Shown here piece by piece: positions 43,852 through 50,833 of a DNA stretch of 50,833 nt. The stretch covers positions 1 through 50,833 of the forward strand of contig JAVBJD010000005.1 in the NCBI GenBank assembly GCA_030756715.1, in the 5' to 3' direction. Position 1 is the first letter of the stretch, and each line of letters starts with the position of its first letter. The notes below the pieces were generated by a model. The model ran no database searches, was not told the DNA's origin, and was given only the letters and a program-made list of their open reading frames with translations. The position numbers and the translations under genes are program-made. This DNA is from Conexivisphaerales archaeon. Its GTDB lineage: Archaea > Thermoproteota > Nitrososphaeria > Conexivisphaerales > UBA164.

Positions 43852-46030
43852 GACTACAGCGGAAGCTCTAAAAGTTATTTCAAATAAAGAACAGATAAGG
43901 AACTTTGGTATTATAGCTCACGTTGACCACGGAAAAACAACGACATCAGATTCTCTGCTTGCTGCTGCCGGGATGCTGAGCCCTACGGTTGCAGGTCAGG
44001 CACTTGCTCTTGATTATATGGAACTTGAACAAAAAAGGCAAATGACAATCAAGGCAGCTAACGTCACGCTATATTATGAATATGAAGGAAGGCCTTACGT
44101 ATTTAACATGATAGATACACCTGGCCATATAGACTTTACAGGAAAAGTTACAAGGTCTTTAAGGGCTCTTGATGGGGCTGTTGTAGTAGTTGATGCTGTA
44201 GAAGGAGTGATGACTCAGACAGAAACAGTTTTAAGACAGGCACTGGATGAAAGGGTAAGACCCGTCCTTTATATAAACAAAATTGACAGATTAATAAAAG
44301 AACTTAGGTTGACTCCTGAAAAGATGCAGGCATGGCTTTCTAATATAATAAGCGACGTAAATAGGCTTATAGATATTTATGCTGAGCCTGAGTTTAAGGA
44401 AAAATTCAAGATAAGCATAACAAATGATAGCGTGGCGTTTGGCAGCTCAAAGGATAGGTGGGGATTTACTCTCAGCATGGCCAAGTCAAAGAACATGGGT
44501 TTTAAGGATGTTTATGAGGGTTACAGCAGCGGTAATATTTCGCCATTAGTTGAGAATTTCCAGCTTCATGAAGCTATACTCTCTATGGTAATAAGGCACA
44601 TACCGCCTCCTAATGTAGCTCAAAGGTACAGAATACCAAAAATATGGAAGGGTGACCCGGCGAGCGAGATATATAAGGCGATGATTGAATGTGACGATAA
44701 CGGTCCTACAGTAATGATGGTAACAAACGTAGTAGTTGACCCTCAAGCTGGACCTGTTGCCGTTGGGAGGCTTTTTAGCGGTACAGTAAGAGATGGAGAC
44801 TTGCTATATCTTATAAACGCAAAAAGGCAGGAAAGGGTTCAAAGCGTAAGCATGTTCATGGGACCCTTTAGAGAGATAGTTGGATATCTGCCTGCAGGCA
44901 ACGTGCCAGCTTTGCTTGGTCTTCAGCATGCGTCTGCAGGAGAAACTCTTTCAAGCGTTAAAGACATAGTACCTTTTGAAAGCATAAAGTACGTTAGTGA
45001 ACCAGTTGTTACTATAGCGGTAGAGCCCAAAAACCCGAGAGATCTTCCAAAACTTATAGAAGCCCTCCAGAACATGCACCTAGAAGATCCTAACCTTGTT
45101 GTGACGATAAACCAAGAAACCGGAGAAACGCTTCTATCTGGAATGGGCGTTCTTCATCTAGAGATAGCTACAACCCTGATTCAGGAACAGGGTATAGAAA
45201 TAATAACAAGTAAACCGCTCATAAACTATAGGGAAGCTATAACTACCAAGGCAGGTCCTGTAATGGCTAAAAGTCCCAACAAGCACAACAAAGTTTACAT
45301 AAGAGTGGAGCCACTTGACGAAGAAACTATTAACCTGATAATAACAGGGCAGATAAACGAAAACATGGACAGAAAGCAGATAGCAAAAGTACTTAGGGAT
45401 CACGGATGGGACGCTGATGAAGCGAAAGGCGTTGTAGCCATAGACGAACGCGGAAACGTGTTTGTTGATGAAACAAAAGGCGTTCAGTTCCTTCAGGAAA
45501 GTATGGACAGCTTAAGGGCTGGATTTGTAGACGCGATGACGAATGGACCGCTAGCTTATGAGTATGTCAGGGGAGCAAAAGTAATATTGCACCACTTCGT
45601 TCCGCATGAAGACCCAGCGCACAGAACGTACGCGCAGCTTATGCCGGCATCAAGAAGGGCTATCTTGGGCGCCATGCTTTTAGCAAAACCCACACTTCTT
45701 GAGCCTATACTTTCTATAGAGGTAAAAGGCGTTGCCGATATACTCGGTCCTGCGATAGGCGTCATTACTAGTAAACGTGGAAAAATAATCAACATGACGC
45801 AAAAAGACGTTTTTGCTGTTGTGCAGGGAGAAATCCCCGCAGCCGAAACTTTTGACCTTGCAGAAGTAATGAGAGGTGCAACAGCAGGTAAAGCCGTATG
45901 GAACACAAGCTTCAAGGGATGGGCACCAGTACCTGCTAACATGCTCGGACAACTCATCGCGTCAATAAGAAAGAGAAAAGGTTTGCCACCTGAAGTGCCA
46001 AAGCCAGAAGAATTCATAGATGAGGAATAA
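43838..46030 (+). CDS. fusA: Translation elongation factor 2
   Basis: A 730-aa GTPase that translocates the ribosome. G1 is AHVDHGKTTT, the switch I region is KRQMTIKAAN, G3 is DTPGH and G4 is NKID. The diphthamide histidine is H595 in HEDPAHRTYAQ. Other archaeal EF-2 proteins normally have HRGPAQ here, so the two residues after the arginine differ. A GGTGA ribosome binding site is placed 7 nt before the ATG. The switch I sequence resembles crenarchaeal EF-2. Confidence 0.97.
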   Translation: MPRFKTTAEALKVISNKEQIRNFGIIAHVDHGKTTTSDSLLAAAGMLSPTVAGQALALDYMELEQKRQMTIKAANVTLYYEYEGRPYVFNMIDTPGHIDFTGKVTRSLRALDGAVVVVDAVEGVMTQTETVLRQALDERVRPVLYINKIDRLIKELRLTPEKMQAWLSNIISDVNRLIDIYAEPEFKEKFKISITNDSVAFGSSKDRWGFTLSMAKSKNMGFKDVYEGYSSGNISPLVENFQLHEAILSMVIRHIPPPNVAQRYRIPKIWKGDPASEIYKAMIECDDNGPTVMMVTNVVVDPQAGPVAVGRLFSGTVRDGDLLYLINAKRQERVQSVSMFMGPFREIVGYLPAGNVPALLGLQHASAGETLSSVKDIVPFESIKYVSEPVVTIAVEPKNPRDLPKLIEALQNMHLEDPNLVVTINQETGETLLSGMGVLHLEIATTLIQEQGIEIITSKPLINYREAITTKAGPVMAKSPNKHNKVYIRVEPLDEETINLIITGQINENMDRKQIAKVLRDHGWDADEAKGVVAIDERGNVFVDETKGVQFLQESMDSLRAGFVDAMTNGPLAYEYVRGAKVILHHFVPHEDPAHRTYAQLMPASRRAILGAMLLAKPTLLEPILSIEVKGVADILGPAIGVITSKRGKIINMTQKDVFAVVQGEIPAAETFDLAEVMRGATAGKAVWNTSFKGWAPVPANMLGQLIASIRKRKGLPPEVPKPEEFIDEE

Positions 46031-46032
46031 AG

Positions 46033-46605
46033 TTGAGTTATTATTATGGTACGGGGCCTAGCAGAAGAGAGGCTTTAAACCTTATAATAGGATCTTTTAT
46101 AGTCTGGGTGGTAGGAATAACTTGGATAAGCGCGATATCAACTTCAGGGCTTATAATAAACAGCATCCTTTTCATTCTTGCTTTTATACTTCATGAATAT
46201 GCGCACAAGCTATCTGCAATAAGGAATGGCTTGTACGCGGAATTCAGGATACAGTGGATGTGGGCAATATTAACTTTAATAACCGCAATCCTTCCATTCA
46301 AAATAATAGCCCCTGGGGCAACCGTAATTTATGGAATGGCAGACGAGAAAACTATGGGGAAAATATCAGCGTGGGGACCACTGGTAAACGTAATAATGGC
46401 TCTTATAATTTTACCCTTAGCATTATCTGGATTTTATTTCCTGATAACAGCAGTTTATTTTAACTCATTCATAGCGCTCTTTAATTTGCTTCCAATAGCT
46501 ATACTTGATGGCAGGAAAATTTTTGCTTGGAACAAAAAGATCTGGGGGATACTCTTTTTGGTTTCAGTACTGCTATTTATAATTTCTCTACTTGGCTTTT
46601 ATTGA
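46033..46605 (+). CDS. M50-family intramembrane metalloprotease-like protein
   Basis: A 190-aa site-2-protease-like membrane protein with about five hydrophobic segments. The zinc motif HEYAH is in helix 2 (about residue 54) and the third ligand region is NLLPIAILDGRKIF. There are no PDZ or CBS domains, so it belongs to the minimal S2P group. The TTG start follows a GAGGA ribosome binding site 2 nt after the EF-2 stop, so it is in the S6e-EF-2 operon. The substrate is unknown. Confidence 0.85.
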   Translation: MSYYYGTGPSRREALNLIIGSFIVWVVGITWISAISTSGLIINSILFILAFILHEYAHKLSAIRNGLYAEFRIQWMWAILTLITAILPFKIIAPGATVIYGMADEKTMGKISAWGPLVNVIMALIILPLALSGFYFLITAVYFNSFIALFNLLPIAILDGRKIFAWNKKIWGILFLVSVLLFIISLLGFY

Positions 46606-46654
46606 TAATTGAGCAGCAAGCAGTTTAATAAAACCATTTTTTAATATTGTCTGG

Positions 46655-48769
46655 ATGCAGGTAAAGGATCTCAACATACCGACCATAATAAAGGATAGAC
46701 TTATATCAAAAGGTTATGAAGAACTATGGCCCCCTCAGGAAAAAGCCGTAAAGAAAGGGTTGCTTGAAGGCAAAAGTTTGCTTGTAGTGACTCCAACAGC
46801 GAGCGGTAAAACGCTGATAGCTTTGCTTGCTACAGCTAAAACTGTTATAGAAAGTAGGGAAAAGGCAATATACATAACCCCACTTAAGGCATTAGCAAAC
46901 GAAAAGTATGAAGAATTTAAAGATTTTTTTGAAGGGGTGTATCTCGGCAAAGGCAAGCAGCTTAGCGTGGGCATAAGCACTGGCGATGACCTAAATGTAG
47001 ACCCATCTTATTTAAGCAGATACGATGTTATTATTACTACAAACGAAAGATTAGATTCTATTATAAGGCATAAGGTTAAGTGGCTCAAAGAAGTCGGGCT
47101 TTTTGTATTTGACGAAGTCCATCTTTTGGACGATGAGACTAGAGGAGGAACGCTTGAATTTGTACTGACTGAAATAATGTCATGGTTCAGCAACACCCAA
47201 GTTCTGGCTCTTTCTGCAACGGTAAAAAATTATAAGGAAATTGCCTCTTGGCTAAACATGCAGGTCGTTTATGATGACTGGAGACCTGTAAAACTTTTAG
47301 AAGGCGTTGCTTATGATGATAAGCTTGTTTATAAAAGCGGAGAAGTAGACATCATTGAAAGAAAAGGAACCTTATTGCAGGACGTTGTATACAAAGAATT
47401 AAAAGAGGGAGGCCAATGTCTTGTCTTTGCAGAGACTAGGAAAAAGGCGCTTGAACTGGCTAAGACTCTAGCTTACGTAGCAAGAAGATATTCTCAGGTT
47501 CCTATTGAGCAGGTTTACCCAGAAGAGGAAGAAGATACAACTTTAACAAAGACATTAAGGGGGTTGATACCGCTAGGAGTAGCATTTCACCATGCAGGGT
47601 TAACTGCAAGTTACAGACGGTTTGTTGAAAACCTTTTCAGAGAAAACAAAATAAAGGTTATATGTAGTACTCCAACTCTAGCTGCAGGGGTAAACCTGCC
47701 TGCAAGAACAGTTATAATAAACTCCGTTTACAGATTTAATGACGAGGGCAGAGAACCTATTAAAGTTATTGAATACAAACAAATGGCAGGCAGAGCTGGG
47801 AGGCCCAAATATGATAAAATAGGTAAGTGTATAATACTTGCTCAAGATGAATACCAAGTTGACGTTTACCTTGAAAGGTACGCTTCAGGAGAACCAGAAC
47901 CAATAACTTCAAAGCTCTTGCTTAAAGGTCCTTCGTCAATGGTACTTGCTTTGATATCTGTCTTTGGATATGCAGCAGCGGATGAAATAAAGGATTTTTT
48001 CAAAAAAACTCTTTATTTTAAACAGAAAGGCAACCTCGAGTTACAGGTTTCTGAAGCTTTAGAATTTTTACATAATAACGGGTTCGTAATGCATGCTAAG
48101 AACGGGAAGTACAAGACTACGCCTTTAGGTGATATGACAGCGAAGGTTTACATCTCTCCTCATACAGCCCTTTCTTTTATAAAGGTGGCAGAAGAGCTCA
48201 AAAAGTGGAAAGATCCCACTCTGCCTATACTGTGTTTACTTTCTGCTTCAGAAGATATGGAACCAAAGCTTTCTTCGCGTAAGAAAGATGATATCGAGTT
48301 AACTCAGTTTCTTAACGCAAACTTTGAGCTTGAACCTTTTTTTGATGAAGATTGTTCTTCAAGGACTTTTCTTGCCCTTTATGGATGGGTAAATGAGTTT
48401 TCTGAACAAGAGCTCTTGGACAGGTTTGGGGTTGAGCCTGGGGATCTTTACAGAATAATAGAATCAGCTAGATGGATCGTATATTCTTACTCGAAGCTAG
48501 CAAGGATAATTGGAATAAGCAGCGAAGCGTTCAATCTTCCATTTATAAGGATATATAAGGGGGTAAGGGAAGACGTTGCCAGCATAGCAAGCTTGAGTGG
48601 GATAGGCAGAAAGAGGGCCAGAGCCTTGTTCGATGCCGGTTATCATAATCTGTTAGAGCTTTCCCAAGCAAGAGAAGAAGAATTGGCTTCAAAAGTAAAA
48701 AGCATAAGCTCGATTACAGCTAAAAAGATAATAAGGGAAGCGAGGGAAAAACTTGGGCTCCAATCTTAA
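46655..48769 (+). CDS. hel308: Hel308 family DNA helicase
   Basis: A 704-aa Ski2-like superfamily 2 helicase for repair of stalled forks. It has motif I TPTASGKT, motif II DEVHLL, motif III SATV and motif VI QMAGRAGRP. A C-terminal helix-hairpin-helix (SLSGIGRKRARALFDAGYHNL) sits in the domain-V position. A TATA-like TTTAATAAAA (about 46622-46631) fits its ATG. It overlaps the following gene by 17 nt. Confidence 0.95.
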   Translation: MQVKDLNIPTIIKDRLISKGYEELWPPQEKAVKKGLLEGKSLLVVTPTASGKTLIALLATAKTVIESREKAIYITPLKALANEKYEEFKDFFEGVYLGKGKQLSVGISTGDDLNVDPSYLSRYDVIITTNERLDSIIRHKVKWLKEVGLFVFDEVHLLDDETRGGTLEFVLTEIMSWFSNTQVLALSATVKNYKEIASWLNMQVVYDDWRPVKLLEGVAYDDKLVYKSGEVDIIERKGTLLQDVVYKELKEGGQCLVFAETRKKALELAKTLAYVARRYSQVPIEQVYPEEEEDTTLTKTLRGLIPLGVAFHHAGLTASYRRFVENLFRENKIKVICSTPTLAAGVNLPARTVIINSVYRFNDEGREPIKVIEYKQMAGRAGRPKYDKIGKCIILAQDEYQVDVYLERYASGEPEPITSKLLLKGPSSMVLALISVFGYAAADEIKDFFKKTLYFKQKGNLELQVSEALEFLHNNGFVMHAKNGKYKTTPLGDMTAKVYISPHTALSFIKVAEELKKWKDPTLPILCLLSASEDMEPKLSSRKKDDIELTQFLNANFELEPFFDEDCSSRTFLALYGWVNEFSEQELLDRFGVEPGDLYRIIESARWIVYSYSKLARIIGISSEAFNLPFIRIYKGVREDVASIASLSGIGRKRARALFDAGYHNLLELSQAREEELASKVKSISSITAKKIIREAREKLGLQS

Positions 48770-49748
48770 AGTTGAAAAGGTCAGGGGGGGCTATTTTAAA
48801 TTAAAAAGCCTTGAAGAACATGAGATTAATGAAGAAGATATTCTAAAGAAGATAGAGGAAGAAGAATCCCAATTTTTTGTAAAAGCCAGAGGAGATTGCG
48901 AAGAGCTTGTTAGCTTTGACTACACTGGTATATTTAAAGAAAGGAGGTACCTTTACCCTGAAAGCGTTTTTGAAGAAACAGAAATAAAAAATAATTATAG
49001 AATAAAATTATACAGCAGCAAAATTGCTCCATCAAAGCAGGCTTCTTTGGAAGAACTGGCGAAAACGCTCAAAGCATATTCAAATTTAGGTCATAACAAG
49101 AAGATAGCTATAGCATACTCAGGAGGGTTAGACAGTTCTCTGTTAGCATGGATCTTTAGAGAAAGAGAACCTTTATTGATTACGGTTGGTTTTGAAGAAA
49201 GCGAAGACATTAAAGTCTCAAAAGAAAGGGCAAAGTTATTAGGGTTAGAACAAACAGTGCACAAAATCGAAGTTAAAGAACTCAAGGATTCGCTGAGACA
49301 AGTTTACGATCTTGGTTATACCATAATGGATCTAGCCTTAGCGGCTGGCTTTTATCTAGTTGGCAAAATAGCTCGAGAAAATGGCGCAGATATCATTGTT
49401 GTGGGGCAGCTTGCAGACGAGCTGTTTGGGGGTTATAGAAAATATCATAGTATACCAATTGATATGCTCGAAAATGTTCTTTATCAAGATATAAATAAAG
49501 CAATAGCTGGCATGAGAAGAGATAGTAAGGCGATAACAGCCGCAGGCGTTGAGCCAGTTTATCCCTACGCATTTAAGTCATTCTTTAGAATGGCTAGAGC
49601 GCTACCATCTATGTATAAGGTTAATAAGCTTGGTTTGAGAAAGATCGGAGAAATTCTTGGCCTACCTAATGAAATTATAAATGCCAGAAAAAAGGCTTTC
49701 CAATATGGTAGCAGAATTGAAAAAGAAATAAAAAACCTTTTGCATTAA
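48753..49748 (+). CDS. Asparagine synthase-like ATP pyrophosphatase without a glutaminase domain
   Basis: 331 aa. The C-terminal two thirds are an AsnB synthase domain with PP-loop AYSGGLDSSLLA (about 124-135) and the family's LADELFGGYRKY. The N-terminal roughly 95 residues are not the Ntn glutaminase domain: no catalytic Cys2 is present. It may use free ammonia, or activate a different substrate. TTG start, 6 nt after GAGGG. It overlaps hel308 by 17 nt, so it is in the same operon. Confidence 0.8.
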   Translation: MGSNLKVEKVRGGYFKLKSLEEHEINEEDILKKIEEEESQFFVKARGDCEELVSFDYTGIFKERRYLYPESVFEETEIKNNYRIKLYSSKIAPSKQASLEELAKTLKAYSNLGHNKKIAIAYSGGLDSSLLAWIFREREPLLITVGFEESEDIKVSKERAKLLGLEQTVHKIEVKELKDSLRQVYDLGYTIMDLALAAGFYLVGKIARENGADIIVVGQLADELFGGYRKYHSIPIDMLENVLYQDINKAIAGMRRDSKAITAAGVEPVYPYAFKSFFRMARALPSMYKVNKLGLRKIGEILGLPNEIINARKKAFQYGSRIEKEIKNLLH

Positions 49749-49770
49749 AATAAGTTAAAAGATAAAAAAA

Positions 49771-49780
49771 GATTATAAAC
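49771..49780 (+). promoter_or_regulatory. TATA box of the tRNA gene
   Basis: GATTATAAAC is centred about 29 nt upstream of the tRNA 5' end. Confidence 0.5.
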
Positions 49781-49804
49781 TTCTAGCTGTATCTAACTTA
49801 AGAA

Positions 49805-49879
49805 GCGGGGTGGGGGAGCCAGGTCTACCCCGCCGGGCTCATAACCCGGAGATCGGTGGTTCAAATCCACCCCCCGCTA
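49805..49879 (+). tRNA. Initiator tRNA-Met (CAU)
   Basis: A full cloverleaf: acceptor AGCGGGG with CCCCGCT, D-stem GGGG with CCCC, anticodon loop CTCATAA on a CCGGG/CCCGG stem, and T-stem GGTGG with CCACC. The A1-U72 pair and the three consecutive G-C pairs next to the anticodon loop are archaeal initiator features. CCA is not encoded and no intron is seen. Ends are accurate to about 1 nt. Confidence 0.95.
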
Positions 49880-49891
49880 AAGCTTTCTATA

Positions 49892-50509
49892 CTATTCCGG
49901 CGGAGGCAGCGATATCTGTAACAGTTTAACGTGCTCATCTGTGAGTTTTTCTTCCTTAAACTTTGATAGCTTTGGCGTTTCTTCAATCTTAATTTTGTGA
50001 AAGAGAAAGAGTTTGTTTTGTAGATCAGCTGTAAAAACGCGAATTTCCTTTAAAGATAGCAAATAGTCTTTAAGTTCTTTTTCTGCAAGAATATTGGAAA
50101 GCTGTTTTGTTGCAAGCCATGCTCTGACGTGTATTGCTAAAGCACCATTAAAGCCAGATCTTCTTAGCGCTTCTATAATTTTCTTGGTTGTTTCAGAAAC
50201 ATAAGACATCTTCTGTTCCCCTCCAAGCGAAATATAAACAGCGTCGAAACCGCCTCTAGATATCTTTTCTGACATTTCATTTAACTTATTCTCTTCATAA
50301 GCAAAGACCATACCTGCCTCGTTTTTATAACCGTAAACGCTCATATAACTTGAAAGAAGAGCTGCGCTCATAGCTGAACATATCCTGTCTGGATATGTTA
50401 TTACGGCTATTTTTTTGAAACCGTCAAGAAGGTTTTTACCTACAAGATACCCTGTTAGGGATCTTAGATAAATTTCTTCTTCTAAGGAAGCTCTACTAAT
50501 TGTGCTCAT
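49892..50509 (-). CDS. Conserved-looking protein of unknown function
   Basis: 205 aa, not recognised. An alpha/beta pattern is suggested by strands FKKIAVITYP and FDAVYISLG with helices between, and there is no membrane segment. The C-terminus is charged and ends in SLPPPE. The track starts at a TTG (50527). The ATG at 50509 fits better because the minus-strand TATA-like ATTATAAT (about 50533-50540) predicts transcription from about 50511. It lies convergent to the tRNA with 12 bp between. Confidence 0.65.
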   Translation of the reverse strand: MSTISRASLEEEIYLRSLTGYLVGKNLLDGFKKIAVITYPDRICSAMSAALLSSYMSVYGYKNEAGMVFAYEENKLNEMSEKISRGGFDAVYISLGGEQKMSYVSETTKKIIEALRRSGFNGALAIHVRAWLATKQLSNILAEKELKDYLLSLKEIRVFTADLQNKLFLFHKIKIEETPKLSKFKEEKLTDEHVKLLQISLPPPE

Positions 50510-50833
50510 AAAAAACAATACAGTCAACGCATATTATAATTTTTCTATGATTATTTAACTAAATAATAAGTTTTATTTTATAAAACGAAAAAATTCTAGG
50601 AATATTGTTAAAAATAGAAAAGGATCTTTAAATGTGAAATAAAGTTTGTTTAATATTCAATGTATTTATCTGAAGCATATTATGCTCAAAAGTAGCAACC
50701 TCTGCTAACTAATTAATTTTTGCATATGAGAGCTTTAGCTAAGAACAAAATTCAACGCAAAAAGTTTATGCTCTATTAGAAAAGCAACATATAAAATTTG
50801 TTTAATATAACTCTAAAATCAATTAGATACATC
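50510..50833. other. AT-rich region without a recognisable gene
   Basis: Beyond the TATA-like element of the upstream gene there is no coding sequence of note. Only very short open frames occur (for example a 17-codon one near 50727), and no RNA gene is apparent. Confidence 0.5.

Noticed and set aside
45556-46017. 153-aa antisense reading frame opposite the EF-2 gene, and similar antisense frames opposite rps6e, kdpB, sufB and the AOTC-like gene
   Set aside because: These are shadows of well-conserved genes, with no ribosome binding site or family match.
1-50833. CRISPR arrays, insertion sequences, integrase or att sites
   Set aside because: No spaced repeat series, transposase, integrase or tRNA-end duplication was seen. 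The window reads as core chromosome.

Overview
The window is a dense, AT-rich archaeal chromosome segment. The archaeal markers are MCM with a GINS subunit, Cdc6/Orc1, Hel308, the RNase P proteins Rpp30 and Pop5, NAC, RpoD and RpoF, eukaryote-type ribosomal proteins (L18e, L21e, S6e), EF-2, GGGP synthase and a Tes-type tetraether lipid synthase. Several traits point to the TACK/Thermoproteota side of the Archaea: a short XPF nuclease without a helicase domain, a gins23-mcm operon, an Elf1-like factor, a 4-Cys RpoD and a crenarchaeal-looking EF-2. I cannot name the genus. First genes of transcription units mostly sit about 26 nt after a TATA box (leaderless), while internal genes often have GGTGA-like ribosome binding sites. 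TTG and GTG starts are common. I see no CRISPR array, insertion sequence or prophage.

Layout. 0.3-5 kb: XPF nuclease and a sufB-sufD-sufS-sufU iron-sulfur operon with no sufC. 5-9.4 kb: an acetylornithine-type carbamoyltransferase, an MFS transporter, a ClC channel/antiporter with CBS domains and a tiny zinc ribbon. 9.5-12.5 kb: gins23-mcm and NAC. 12.5-16.6 kb: ribosomal/RNA polymerase genes (S13-S4-S11-RpoD-L18e-L13-S9, then Elf1 and S10). 16.7-24.5 kb: geranylgeranyl reductase, Trm56, UPF0148, polyprenyl synthase, DUF371, a DphB-DUF357 fusion, a lone RAM domain, RNase P proteins, DUF655, ThiL and a winged-helix protein. 24.49-24.97 kb: a probable replication origin with four ORB-like elements, directly before cdc6/orc1. 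26-31 kb: L21e-RpoF and a kdp operon (membrane-anchored winged-helix regulator, KdpA, KdpB) without KdpC. 31-36.4 kb: an orphan small gene, GGGP synthase, ArgRS, phosphoglycolate phosphatase, a solitary 5S rRNA, ProC and MocA. 36.5-40.3 kb: a three-subunit molybdenum hydroxylase. 40.4-49.9 kb: glutamate dehydrogenase, Tes, S6e, EF-2, an M50 protease, Hel308, an AsnB-like domain protein and initiator tRNA-Met. The end holds one unrecognised gene.

How the genes fit together. Four separate loci serve ether-lipid synthesis (polyprenyl synthase, GGGP synthase, geranylgeranyl reductase, Tes). EF-2 and its diphthamide methyltransferase are both present and both unusual: EF-2 has an altered diphthamide loop and DphB carries a DUF357 tail. 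MocA probably supplies the cytosine-dinucleotide molybdenum cofactor for the adjacent hydroxylase. The most noteworthy items are the origin with an ORB inside the cdc6 promoter, the KdpC-less kdp operon with its membrane-tethered winged-helix regulator and palindromic operators, the DphB-DUF357 fusion, and divergent promoters that appear to share one palindromic TATA box.
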